40,077 bases of DNA, taken from assembly GCA_049999725.1 (NCBI GenBank), contig JBNGIS010016905.1:1-40077 (forward strand). Reading direction: 5' to 3'. Position 1 is the stretch's first letter. Every line of letters starts with the position of its first letter. Below are positions 10,406 through 20,291 of this stretch, piece after piece. The notes below the pieces were generated by a model. It had not been told where the DNA came from. It worked only from the letters and a program-made list of their open reading frames with translations, and ran no database searches. The stretch comes from Haplomitrium mnioides. Lineage: Eukaryota; Marchantiophyta; Haplomitriopsida; Calobryales. Made by a program: the position numbers and the translations under genes.

Positions 10406-13400
10406 GCAATTGTTTCAAGCCATGGGGGACAAATGAAAAAAACCACAGCACCAAGGCATTGGACATAAGCAAAATAGATGGAGGGTGAGGAAAAGTTAGA
10501 GAAGGGAGATAAAAAGAGGGTAGAGAAAAAAATTGAGGATGATCAGAACTCTTGCAACAAATTAAAAATTTCTACAACAAGGGTTTAGAATTTATGCAAC
10601 TAGGTTCTCAGGTAGCCATTCAAATGGTAAAGCCATTTCTTACAAAATGGCTCAAAGGACAACCAACCTTGAATTTTTGTTGATGAACATCTGGCTTGAT
10701 TGTCCGCCACTCGATACAGCCCCAAACCCCAACCTAGATCTGGTGGGGGTTATGGAGTTCTTGTATTAATAATGTTGAAGGGATTGAAGAGAGAAATCAA
10801 TACATACTCCACTCAACTTTCGGCATTCAACTTACGTGACAACTCAAAGGTCCCTCATTGCTCGACGCTTCCCAAGGAGTCACCAAAGTAATCAAAAAAG
10901 CATTGCATTCTCATTTCTCAACCAAATCACATGATTCTTATCATGTTAAGAGCGCTATTAGAAGTTCTACGCATCAATTTTTATTTCATAACAAATGATA
11001 GAGAAATGAGGGAGCACTAGCCCCCACAAGATCTCTAGTTTTTTGGCAGAATTACCTCTTGCTACTCAGATGGAGATTTGGAGGACAAGATCAGCATCAT
11101 TTAGCCTAATCTTTAGCTTGTTGGAAAGAAGTTTTCAAGGAAAATCCAAAGCAACCAAGATCATGTCAACTAGATGAGTATTAAGGAGACGCTAAGCGTT
11201 TGAAGTTCAATCTTCCATTTCTATCCAAGAAACCCTTCAAGAAAAGAGCAATGAGGTGTTACCCAATCAGAGCGTGACACATGGCATTAAAGGAGAGGTG
11301 TGTACCATTCAAGCAAACCATTCTGTGACACATGGCACAATTTTGAGGGGTCTACTTGAAGGTCAAGCTGCAATTTTTGGTTCAAGAAGTAGCTTTAGCA
11401 AATTTATTGATTGCCAGAGCTACATGCCACCAAACAAAAAACAGACAGTCTTGTTGAATTTTTATTGACAAGATGCTACTAATGGTGCCATCTTTTTCTT
11501 GAAATTTTGCTAGTGTAGGGACTGGTTGTTGAATTTCTAATCTGTAGCCCTTAGATGCATTTTGGGATCAAGGGTAGAGATCTGAAGCTAAATTCGATCC
11601 CAAGGGGTAAAGCTCTTGGGAGAGCTCACTTTATCATCATTCTGAGATGGCTCTATCTGATGGAGGCAGCTCTCCAAGGAGAGAGCTCTCATACCAAGTC
11701 AAGAAGAGAGGATTGATGTGATGGCTAAGTGTGTCCATAGGCTAGTGAGAGGAGGTGAGCGTAGGAGCTATGTCTACAGATCTGGCCCATATGGTGAGGC
11801 TCAACAAGGAAGCATGAGGCTTCTAGTAGTGCCAAGAGACATACGCTTCAGATCTAAGAGGGCAGATGCTCTGCACTTCTTCAGCTTGCCAATCCACTAG
11901 GCCACACTTGGAGTTCAGCACCATTCAACCATTTGATCTAGTAAGGGGATCCACATTCCCTTGGTAGCCAAGGGAGATGTGACTTTTAGGCTGCAAAAAA
12001 TCCATGATGAGTGTCATTCATCTACTTGGAGGTGTCAAGGCTGGTCTCAAGAGGGGGGTAGCTAGTTTAATGCATCAAGTGTGGTGTGGGTGTGTGGGTA
12101 CCAATGGCTAAGAGGGCCATCTACCTGGTGAGGGAACAAAATGTACATGAACCCTCTATGGAGCGGAGGAAAAACTCATCTAAGCTAAGGTGTGTATGTG
12201 TGGGGCTGGAGAGCTTGAGGATTTTCAGATTTATATGTTTGTAGGCAGATTTTATAACTACCATAGTATCACAGAAAATTCAGACCTGAACTCATAATTC
12301 AAGTCTTGCAATAAAGATGAAGAGCAGAGTTTAGTTGTGCATTGCATATTGCTTGTATTGTAGTGGTTTGATTGTGGACAGGTTCAACTTTGAATTCCAG
12401 AATAGGGGACACGGCTGGTGAGAGCTCAAGGAGGAGGTTGAGGCAGCATTGGAGCTCCTCTAAGTTTCAGGCCAGATAGCAAGACCTCCTGAACCAAGTG
12501 GGAGTGAGAGGCTAGCCTTCCAACACAACCAATGGCCAGATCTGGTCCCTCTCCCCTATTCTAACAAGAACATAGTACAGAACAGCAATCTGAGGAGAGG
12601 GAGTGCAATGGGCTCAAGGCAGCACTGAGGGCTGGTTGGTTTGACCCAGAAAGAGAGTTCAGACTCTCAATCTAGGCCCAAAACCTCTAGATTCAGCAAG
12701 GGAGGGGTGTTTGGGGTTGGTTTGGAGGAGGACATGAGGGCTGAACCTCTCTAATCCAGATCTGAACCTCAAGGGCAGATCTGAAATACAAAGTCCAGAC
12801 CTGCTATGGGTCTGAATTCCTCCCCATCCCCCTATAAAATCCAAGCAACATGATTTCAGGTCCCTCCCAACAAAAGGAATCCCTCACTAGCACAAAGTCA
12901 GTGCTGGTGAGGTTGCTTTGGGGTTGTTTGGACTTAGCAACCAAGAGATTAGGCCTACATGAAGAAATTTGCCAAAGAGAAGAAAGCACGTTACCTGTTT
13001 GAAAGAAACACTATCCAACTACCAATGAAGAATTGACTTCTCATGTTTTCCAAATCGCCAGATTCTTTGAAGATCAACATTGAATTTCACAACAATGTAT
13101 ATTTCCACAAGAAAAAAAAAATGATCTGCAAGAAAAAAATGAGAAACAAAGAACCCTCTCAATGGAATGTGAAGAACATTACAAAGAAACATAACTCAAA
13201 AAATCTGAAGTTGAATCAGCAATCTGTTCCACAAAAATTTGACTAAAAAGGCTACAACTCATCAGTTCTTTCTTAATGTGCTTACAATCTATGGGATGCA
13301 TTTTCATGCTGATTAGGCAGTTTGATGAATTATATAGATTTATTATAAAAAGTGTTGTGGTTATTCTTGTCTTAGAAGTAGGACACATTGATCCTCAACT

Positions 13401-13421
13401 ATTTAACGTAAAGTTTGTAGA
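10406..13421. other. Anonymous moderately GC-richer block
   Basis: About 3 kb with only short ORFs on either strand and no domain. From about 11.5 to 12.9 kb the GC content is higher than the flanks and AGATCTG-type palindromes recur (near 11,576, 11,778, 12,536, 12,761, 12,776). A TATA-like CCTATAAAATCC lies near 12,830. Possibly a decayed LTR or element leader, but no boundaries or duplications were found. Confidence 0.35.
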
Positions 13422-13865
13422 ATGTTGTTCAAGGTGCATCGTCATCACAAGCTCATCGAGAAGCTTGCTCTTTCAAATGACTTGCCTATAATGTGGTTGA
13501 AGATTTTATCTCATCGTATCTTTGTGATTTCCTCAACAAAAAGTGCCCACCAGGTTCTCATAACTATGGGTGCAAATTTTGCTCATCTTGGAGCCCCAAA
13601 TTTTTATACTCGTGTGCTTTGTTCAAATGAGATGAGAAAATTGGAGGAATATTTTTTTTTGCACTACAATCAACGCTTGAGGCTTAATAGTCGGTCGTTG
13701 ATGGTTGGTATAGCACAATGCAAGAAAGATAACAAAGGCAAACATCTTATTCAACAAATAGTTGAGTTATTCAATGGCATTGAGAAAGATGGTCACGTGG
13801 ATGGCCGTTACAAGCTTGTTCCCATTCTGCATTTGTGGATGGGCAAGCTTTTCTCAAACTCATAG
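13422..13865 (+). CDS. Hypothetical ORF, 147 codons, unrecognised
   Basis: Open from ATG at 13,422 to a stop at 13,863-13,865. The product looks protein-like rather than low-complexity: LIEKLALSNDLPIMWLKIL near the start, GANFAHLGAPNFYTRVLC in the middle, LIQQIVELFNGIEKDGHVDG near the end. I cannot place it in a family. No intron or promoter signal was identified. Residue usage suggests former coding sequence, perhaps a captured host exon or a decayed element gene. Confidence 0.3.
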   Translation: MLFKVHRHHKLIEKLALSNDLPIMWLKILSHRIFVISSTKSAHQVLITMGANFAHLGAPNFYTRVLCSNEMRKLEEYFFLHYNQRLRLNSRSLMVGIAQCKKDNKGKHLIQQIVELFNGIEKDGHVDGRYKLVPILHLWMGKLFSNS

Positions 13866-15603
13866 ATAAGCATCTATGCTGCTACAAATTACTACTACAA
13901 ACTATTTCTCAAATTTCAACTATAAGGCTATTGTTCATGAACGATTGAGCTGGTAGTCAATGATTTGCATGTTAGCAGAAGCTATCTCAAATAAGGCATG
14001 AATCTATGAGATCATTGGAGAGCATTTAACAAAACACAGCAATGATTCTGATGGTTGATCTTGAGCATTCGAAGGCTGGTCCGAAAACAAAATTATATTT
14101 ATGCTTGGGCCAGTGTCTTGAGATGTGGAGATGTTGAAGAAACTTTTGAGAGTAGGACACACAAGTAATATGTACCCATTTGCTCGATACCAAGTTATAT
14201 TTTGTTGTGAAAATACAACTATGCTTGTCGGCTTACCATATGATAAACACTTATAGGATAACATTCAAATTAGACTCCAAATGAGTAATACACATGTTTC
14301 ACTGTGATGATTCTATAAAAGAATCCAAATAGAGGTATTGCTCCATTGAAAGTTGAGAATTACCTGGTACACTTGCCGAACAACAAAAACCATATGTTCC
14401 TACTCAAGTTGATTCTCATAAGATGAAGGTTGTACAACTTTTAACTCATATCTATATTCTAAGAGAAATCTTGAAAAAGAACAAACATACTTACCAAATA
14501 CATGCCAATATTTATGCAAAATGATTGTGTTGAAGTACTTTCTACTAACTTTTTTGAAATAAATGATGGAGGAGTTTTAGGTCATAAAGCTATAAATGAT
14601 ATATCCTATTGTCTTTCAGCTATATATGATATATTTAGTCAAACTTATATCTGCATTCGACATTGAGAATATTGAAGTAAAGAGATAAGTAACAAGAAAC
14701 AAAGTGTTTTAGAGGCTTCAATACATATCAACTATTTGGAATAATATTCTGATTTCTTTGATTGTTGTGTTGTTTCGTGCAGACTTTAAAACACATAAAC
14801 AAAATGAAGTGTTGATATCCTTGACAATTGTGTGGGATTTCATGATAAGACATACCCTTTCTCTTGGGCTTCTTGCTCCTGTACCCATTTTTGATCTGTA
14901 GTTTAAACAGAAAATTTGTAATAAAGGAAAGAATAACATGACATGCCAAGAAGCAAGCTAAGAAAGAAAACAATGAAGCATACATTTGCTATTCTCTGTA
15001 ATTCACTAAAATTCAACTCAACGCATTCAAAAAGGTGATCACACATGAAAGATAGATTATCAGTCTCATTGATCTTCTTTCTTATTTGAAAATGCAATAG
15101 CACCCTTGTAAATATGAATTCTATGATCATAAATGCAATAAAGATTTTAATTTCCAATCATTGATACCCTATAGATAAATGCAAGGGTTGATTGTACAAA
15201 ATGGTCTTTTTTACAAAATACCCCATATTGAATAGGAGAATGTTATCAATGCCTATACTAGATCTGTAATCTAGAATGAGACAACTTTCTCCTACTAAGC
15301 ATCTCAATGTGCACAATGCCTGTATCCCAGCTTATTGAAGCTTATTTCTTTGTATCTACACATAATAGCGGCACTTTCTATAGAAGAGCCAACTATACCA
15401 GAGGAAGATAAGCTTCTAAAAGAGGAAGATTTCCTACTATAGGTAGAGAACAAGCATTCAAGAGGAGGGGCAAAGGCTGAAATAATTGTGCCTATTCTTA
15501 TGTAAGAGGAAATAGAGCTCGCAAACCTCATACTGAGAATAGATCTATAGTAAGTATTTGAGTGATTATATTATGTGTGATATGAAACTGCCAAAAATAC
15601 CAC
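13866..15603. other. AT-rich DNA, nothing recognised
   Basis: Short ORFs (up to 86 codons, mostly minus strand) with no recognisable motif. The plus frames near 15,370-15,500 spell an acidic segment (IEEPTIPEEDKLLKEEDF) that could be an interdomain part of the copia relic just downstream; this is a guess. Confidence 0.4.
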
Positions 15604-15855
15604 ATGATCAATTATAGTTTTAGGTCTTTTCTTTTGAGTATAATAAAACTTCTATTCTTGATAGTGGCAGTCTCCACACGTATTGATATTCACCTGATTG
15701 GTTATCAACGGATATTTGTTAAAAATCATAATGCTAAAGGCAGAAATATCAAATACAAGGCACACATTATAGTTATAGACTATACACAGATACTTGGGAG
15801 AGACTTTCATCTCACATATGCCCCAATTATGGATGTTATTCTATACCAATACTAG
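15604..15855 (+). pseudogene. Ty1/copia reverse transcriptase fragment
   Basis: An 83-codon ORF. From about residue 25 it follows the start of the copia RT domain (RVT_2): a stretch like HxIGxxxxFVKxxNAxG, then YKA, then TQILGRDFHLTYAPIMD, matching the family pattern of YKARLVAxGFxQ, G-x-D-Y/F and T-Y-A/S-P-V-M-D. In copia RT the canonical KARLVAQ is followed by the catalytic region, which is missing here. No LTRs, integrase or RNase H accompany it, so it is an isolated, decayed fragment next to element C's LTR. Confidence 0.75.
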
Positions 15856-16032
15856 TTGGACTTTCTCCAAGATATGACCTCATGATATATGTAAAGGATA
15901 TTAGATACCTAAATTTGTATAAGAACACCCAAAAGGCTAATTGCTATAGAATATCTATTATATTCAGGAGGAGTGCAATAGTACAAGCATAAGGTTTTGC
16001 TATTAATAAGAAAATATAGAGGAGTGAAGGAA
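15856..16032 (+). other. Boundary DNA between copia relic and element C LTR
   Basis: AT-rich sequence with stops in all frames. The start of element C's 5' LTR must lie in or just after this stretch, but I could not fix it because no second C LTR is in the window. Confidence 0.35.
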
Positions 16033-16388
16033 GTGATAGGAGGTCACTTTTAGGGTTGAGATAAGATTACTTACTTTTGAAGTCACTTTTAGATTTTTAG
16101 GGTTGAAATTAGAAGTGACTTCTAAGTGATCAATTTAGGGTTGAAATTAGAAGTGACTTGTAAGTGAAAAAAGCGAGATGACACCTTCTTCTCTTGTATA
16201 AATAGAAGGGCTTCATAGCCCCACTCTTCATTCTGGAGTTCCCCTCAATTTGGTTTGGCTCTTTGGTTATTTGGCTTTGGCTAGCACTTTTGGCTTTGGT
16301 TTGCTTATTGGCCTTGAGTTGTGTAATTCTATAAGAGTTATATTAAATTTGTTACTTATTTGGAAGTTGGTCATTGAGCTCTTTTACA
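16033..16388 (+). repeat. Element C 5' LTR (left end uncertain)
   Basis: The right end is fixed by TTTTACA at 16,382-16,388 abutting a tRNA-Met-type primer binding site. It contains a TATA-like TATAAATA at 16,197-16,204 and a 38-bp tandem duplication at 16,096-16,171. The start at 16,033 (TGATAGGAGG) is only a placeholder. Confidence 0.6.
16096..16171 (+). repeat. 38-bp tandem duplication in element C LTR
   Basis: Copies at 16,096-16,133 and 16,134-16,171 share TTTAGGGTTGAAATTAGAAG and the following TGACTT. A partial third copy precedes at about 16,045. The unit lies about 25-100 bp upstream of the TATA-like box, an enhancer-like position. Confidence 0.8.
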
Positions 16389-16403
16389 TGGTATTAGAGC
16401 TAC
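16389..16403 (+). other. Element C primer binding site (tRNA-iMet type)
   Basis: TGGTATTAGAGCTACG directly follows the LTR's terminal CA. It differs by one C-to-T change in its first 12 bases from TGGTATCAGAGC, the usual plant initiator-tRNA-Met site. Confidence 0.8.
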
Positions 16404-16426
16404 GATTCTTTTTAGGGGAATAGAAG

Positions 16427-17321
16427 ATGCAAGCGATGCAACAGCAAATTGAACATCTTTCTTGTCTGCTAGAAGTTCAAATACAAATAGGAAAGAGGGT
16501 GACACCTTTTCAAGAAGAAGAAAGTTATATACAGTTTTCCAAGCCAAAAACACATAATGGGAAGATGGTTCCTAACACATTTGAGAATTTTTTGTTTGAT
16601 TGCAAACAATATTTTGAGGCTACCAACATAAGAAAAGATGGTCGAAGAATTCTATTTACTGCAAGTCAGTTAGATAGAGTGGCAAAAACTTGGTGGAGAT
16701 ATCAAGTTGAGCAAGCTCAAGGTGGATTTGTCACTCCAATCGCTTCTTGGCAAGAGTTCAAAGAAGTGGTGAATATAAAATTTTAGGGTTGTGAATGCTC
16801 CAAAGTTGGCAAGAGATTGCTTGGCAAAATTGAAGCAACTTGGTACAATAAGGAGTTATGTCACGCAATTTCATAATATCATTATACAAATTTCTAATAT
16901 GGGCGAGGGAGAAGCTTTAGATTGTTTTGTTCGAGGATTGAAGCCTCGCACTAGGATGAAGTGACAATGAGAGCCCTCTCAACTAGAAGAAGCAATTTGT
17001 TTGGCAAAACAATACGACTCACTATTGTCAACCACCAAAGCTAGACCACGTCCAAAACAAGCTTTACCAAATATTCGTGTGCCAATAAATAAGGTTGTAT
17101 CTATGGAGATTGATATGGGGCAGAGAGTAGCACTCATTGATGTAGAGCGTAAGCGTCTACGCCAAAGTGGAGGATGTTTTTATTGTCAACAACTTGGTCA
17201 TATGATTGCAAATTTCCCACGTCCCCAAGGTCGACTACGCACTCTTGTTCAAGCAACAGCTGTTGAAGATAAAATCAGAGAAACGACCGACCTCAGTAAA
17301 GATAGTCAAGTAGTTTACTAA
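16427..17321 (+). pseudogene. Element C gag, frameshifted, zinc knuckle damaged
   Basis: Encodes the capsid/nucleocapsid protein. The first open part (16,427-16,786, 119 codons) includes a typical gypsy Gag core: FENFLFDCKQYFEA, then WWRYQVEQA and SWQEFKEVV. A frame change near 16,785 moves the reading to another frame, where stops interrupt it. The last part (17,001-17,321) carries the knuckle CFYCQQLGHMIANF, in which the fourth metal ligand is Phe instead of Cys. The next ORF is the protease of the same element. Confidence 0.8.
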
Positions 17322-17325
17322 TAGC

Positions 17326-17700
17326 TTGATTAGTTCCAATGGAATGCAAAGCTCGACAATAATTAGAAGCACCTTGTTTCATCTAGAAAGTATGGTTGAT
17401 GAGCATTCTTGTAGAATATTGGTAGATTGTGGAAGTTTTGAAAATTTCATGTCATTACGTTTTTCAAAGAAAATCAAAGCTAAAACTTTGCTTATCAAGA
17501 GAAGTTTGTAACTATGGTCGATGGCAAAAAACATGATGTCTTCCATTCATACAAGTCATTTCTTCTAAGGATTGGCAAAGAGTATGAGGAATCTATAGAT
17601 TTTGTTATTGCACCCATACATTATGCTATTATTTTGGGCTTGTCTTTACTTGAAGATCGTTCTGCTCAAGTTGATTGGGTAAAATAACAAATTCAAATTA
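17326..17700 (+). pseudogene. Element C retropepsin relic
   Basis: The first part reads ILVDCGSFENFMS, corresponding to the V-D-S-G-S/A active-site motif of gypsy proteases, with Cys in place of Ser. A frame change at about 17,510 moves the remainder to another frame, where IILGLSLLEDRSAQVDW matches the family's conserved ILG.xWL-like end. It is therefore split and inactive. Confidence 0.7.
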
Positions 17701-17717
17701 CTTTACAATAAAAACAA

Positions 17718-18083
17718 TTGCTTTTGGGGCATCCAACACTATTGGTAATGATGCCCAAATCAGTTCAGTATAATATTTTGATGGAGAAAGAGTTGCTTGT
17801 TTTTGTTGTACGGATCAAGCCTATCATGAACTTGAATAAGAAGGGAGGGAAATCTTTATTGATCTCAATGATTGATGATATTTTGAAGGAGTTTTCAGAT
17901 GTATTTCCAAATGATTTACCAAAAAGGTTGTGAGATGATCGTAGAATGCCCTTTCTAATTGAGTTGGTACCAAGAAGTACTTTGTATAATCGGCCTATAT
18001 ACTGGTTATCGCGACAAGAGTTGGAAGAGCTTTGCAAGACCTTGATGGATCTTCTTGAGAAGGATTTTATTCAGCATAGTACT
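17718..18083 (+). pseudogene. Element C RT, N-terminal part
   Basis: Follows the protease. It contains the conserved gypsy linker [13 protein letters not shown], in which the ARG/GLPP triplet is altered and one stop intervenes. RT-typical IELVPRSTLYNRPIYWLSRQ and ELCKTLMDLLEKDFIQ follow. It breaks off at the GTACT duplication beside element B's LTR, and the continuation is found at 32,841. Confidence 0.8.
18079..18083. repeat. GTACT target-site duplication of element B (partner 32,836-32,840)
   Basis: Perfect 5-bp duplication immediately outside both LTR ends of element B. Removing B and one copy rejoins C's RT in frame. Confidence 0.93.
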
Positions 18084-18636
18084 TGTAACACTACACACGC
18101 CTATATTACACACACAAGTACAACACCTACAAGTTAACATAAGAGAAGCGCACAAAGAACTTCAAAACCCCACAAGGTAAGAAATGCCAAACAAGGAACT
18201 CTCCCTTCTTTATATACTTGATAGAAAGCTCTTTGCTTATATAGATAGAGGAACCCCATTGGTTTCTTTCTTGTCCTCTTCTAATTAGATCTCTCATTTC
18301 TCTCTCACTCTGATTGGACCACCTTTTACTTTTATTCTTCTTCTGCCACGTGTTCTTATCTATAGAACCTTTCATCTCTCTTTAGTTCTCCTACTGCCAC
18401 ATGTTCTTATCTTTAGAACCTTCTCTTTACTTTAATTCTATACTTGTATGTGTCCTTATCTAGACTCCCTCTTTTACTTTAATTTTTTTACTTTCTCTCC
18501 TCTTACCATATGCCCAACTCTCTATAATAGCAATCGTTTTTTGCTACTCTAACTTAGTTTTAGCTTTCTAGACATAGTTGATACTATATCTTACTTCATT
18601 TTTAGCAATGGCTTACTAAAGCTAGTCACCGTTACA
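18084..18636 (-). repeat. Element B 3' LTR
   Basis: 553 bp, TGTAACACTAC to ACCGTTACA on the plus strand, matching 32,223-32,835 and the LTRs of A and E. It contains degraded copies of the ~50-bp CACGTG-bearing unit (GCCACGTGTTC, GCCACATGTTC). Confidence 0.92.
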
Positions 18637-18652
18637 ATCCTTCCCTCTTTTA
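18637..18652 (-). other. Element B polypurine tract
   Basis: Reverse complement of ATCCTTCCCTCTTTTA next to the 3' LTR, a purine run primer for plus-strand DNA synthesis. It is slightly degraded relative to A's AAAAAGGGGGAGGAT. Confidence 0.75.
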
Positions 18653-19108
18653 AGAGGCAACATCCTTGTTGTACGTAAGAGAGTTCTCAAAAGAGTGAAC
18701 AAACGCAAAGGCGTTGGCCGAATTCTCCAATGGCTCCCAAGTAGCTTCATAAAGAGGATAGCATTTTCAACGAACCAAATACTACACAATCTCACAATGG
18801 CCCCGACGACGTGTGCACTTCTTCAAGAGTTGTTCCACCTCAAATTTCTCATGACTATTAATAAGCTCAGGTAGTGGGGAGGGTTCTTAGGTACAAGTAA
18901 AGGTGGTAGAGCGAGGTACAAAAGCACGTAGTAAAGAGACATGAAAAGTTGGATGAATCTTCATATGCGAAGGTAAAACTAGTTGATAGGCCACTTCACT
19001 GATACGAACAGAAATAGCAAATGGTCCAATAAAACGAGCAAAGAGCTTACAACAGCAAAGTGAAGAAAGATTGGTAGTAGAGAGCTACACTTGGTCACCT
19101 ATAGCAAA
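18653..19108 (-). pseudogene. Element B integrase C-terminus and chromodomain relic
   Basis: The minus strand matches A's 23,790-24,184 and E's 35,115-35,500 at the DNA level, covering the GPY/F-like module and the chromodomain that targets integration to marked chromatin. It is broken by several stops. It ends at the AGTTA duplication where element A inserted; the upstream part continues from 24,771. Confidence 0.8.
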
Positions 19109-19113
19109 AGTTA
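19109..19113. repeat. AGTTA target-site duplication of element A (partner 24,766-24,770)
   Basis: Perfect 5-bp duplication outside both A LTRs. The B sequence is continuous across it. Confidence 0.95.
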
Positions 19114-19633
19114 TGTGACAGTCACTAACTTTAGTAAGTCATAGCTAAAAATGAAGTAAGATATGGTGTCAACTATGTCTAGAAAGCTATTACTAAGTTA
19201 GAGTAACATAAAGCGATTGCTATTTTAGAGAATTAGACATCTGGCAAAAGGAGAGAAAGTCAACGAATTAAAGTGAAAAATGGAGCACTTTAGAAGAGGA
19301 TAATGACGCATGGCAAGCAAAGAATTAAAGTGAAAAGAAGGTTCTAAAGATAAGGACACGTGGCAATATGAGAATAAAAGTAAAAGGTGGTCCAATTAGA
19401 GCGAAAGAGAAAAGAGAGGTCCAATTAGAAGAGGATAGAAAAGCAACCAATGAGGTTCATCCACCTATGTAAGCAAAGAGCTTTCTATCAAGTATATAAA
19501 GAAGAGAGAGTTCCTTGTTTGGCATCTCTTACTTTGGGGGATTTTGAAGTTCTTTGTGCGCCTCTTTTATGCTAACTTGTATGTGTTATACTTGTGCTAA
19601 TTTGTGTGTGTAATGTGGGTTTGTAGTGTTATA
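19114..19633 (+). repeat. Element A 5' LTR
   Basis: 520 bp, TGTGACAGTC to GTGTTATA (3' copy: TGTAACGG to GTGTTACA). U3 carries one intact CACGTGGC (19,357-19,364), two mutated ones, CCAAT at 19,447-19,451 and TATATAAAG at 19,493-19,501. It lacks one 48-bp tandem unit present in the 3' LTR. Confidence 0.95.
19447..19501 (+). promoter_or_regulatory. Element A LTR core promoter
   Basis: A CCAAT box (19,447-19,451) and a strong TATA box TATATAAAG (19,493-19,501) with 41 bp between them. Both are also in the 3' LTR and in E (E's TATA at 34,694-34,702, minus). Transcription should start about 25-35 bp downstream. Confidence 0.7.
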
Positions 19634-19634
19634 A

Positions 19635-19650
19635 TGGTATCAGAGCTTGG
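19635..19650 (+). other. Element A primer binding site (tRNA-iMet)
   Basis: TGGTATCAGAGCTTGG, one base after the LTR. Its first 12 bases match the 3' end complement of plant initiator tRNA-Met. B has the same site. Confidence 0.9.
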
Positions 19651-19836
19651 TCTTCTCCAAAGAAGTGTGGATTACCCCTCTTCGGAGAAGTATTAAAGAC
19701 CTTTTGGAGTAGTCGAATCTCCACTTTGCATCAACTCCAAAAGAGTTAAACTCTCAAGTTTTCATAAGTAAAGGATAACGGATATCTCATCCTTTATGAA
19801 TGAACATAAGAAGTTGACTTGATACTATGGTAGCAA

Positions 19837-20052
19837 ATGGATGGAGGAGCATTTGTACCTCCTAGAATTCCTCTATTGAATCCTTTTAATATTTGTATGT
19901 TTAATATTGACAAACACTTCTTTCGTCAATTTTTAGTATATAATTTTGAGGATGATTTTATAGTCTTTGTGATGGAATCAAGAGAACCTGTTATCTTACC
20001 TGTGGTAAATTATGGTGTTACATGGGAGTGTTTCATTTATGTTTTGTGGTAG
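19837..20052 (+). CDS. Leader ORF1 of element A (71 aa), unknown function
   Basis: ATG at 19,837, TAG at 20,050-20,052, about 190 bp after the PBS and before gag. Intact here and in E (39,750-39,965); in B it has two stops. The product starts MDGGAFVPPRIPLLNPFN and its second half follows the pattern R-x2-L-V-x2-F-G-x2-F-x3-V-x2-S-x2-P-x-I-L-P, which is repeated with identical spacing in ORF2. No catalytic motif, signal peptide or membrane segment is clear. ORF2 starts 7 nt after its stop in another frame. The homology between the two ORFs argues for real coding history; whether protein is made is unknown. I know of no named family for it. Confidence 0.6.
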   Translation: MDGGAFVPPRIPLLNPFNICMFNIDKHFFRQFLVYNFEDDFIVFVMESREPVILPVVNYGVTWECFIYVLW

Positions 20053-20059
20053 ATAGAAA

Positions 20060-20233
20060 ATGGATTTGAACCAAGCTCCTCTAGAAGAGTTCAACTCCAA
20101 GTGTCACATTTCTATTCGAGTGACGCCTAAACAAATGCAGCGAGATTTTCTTGTTCATAAGTTTGGAGAGATATTTTGTGATTCAGTGTTAGCATCAACT
20201 AAACCTTTTATTTTACCTATTCTTCATAATTGA
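20060..20233 (+). pseudogene. Leader ORF2 of element A, truncated (57 of 66 aa)
   Basis: Starts MDLNQAPLEEFNSKCH and carries the same R-x2-LV-x2-FG...ILP pattern as ORF1. A TGG-to-TGA change at 20,231-20,233 ends it 9 residues early compared with E's 66-residue copy. It lies between ORF1 and gag, in the third frame. Function unknown. Confidence 0.55.
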
Positions 20234-20291
20234 AATGTGTATGTATTTGTTTTTGTATAAGTTACAAGTAGTTAAGTTGTGACAGAAAATC

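Noticed and set aside
11570-12790. Recurrent AGATCTG palindromes as a regulatory array
   Set aside because: Irregular spacing and only a handful of copies; no element boundary or symmetry supports a function.
19635-19650. tRNA gene
   Set aside because: Only the short primer binding complement of tRNA-iMet is present; no cloverleaf can be formed around it.
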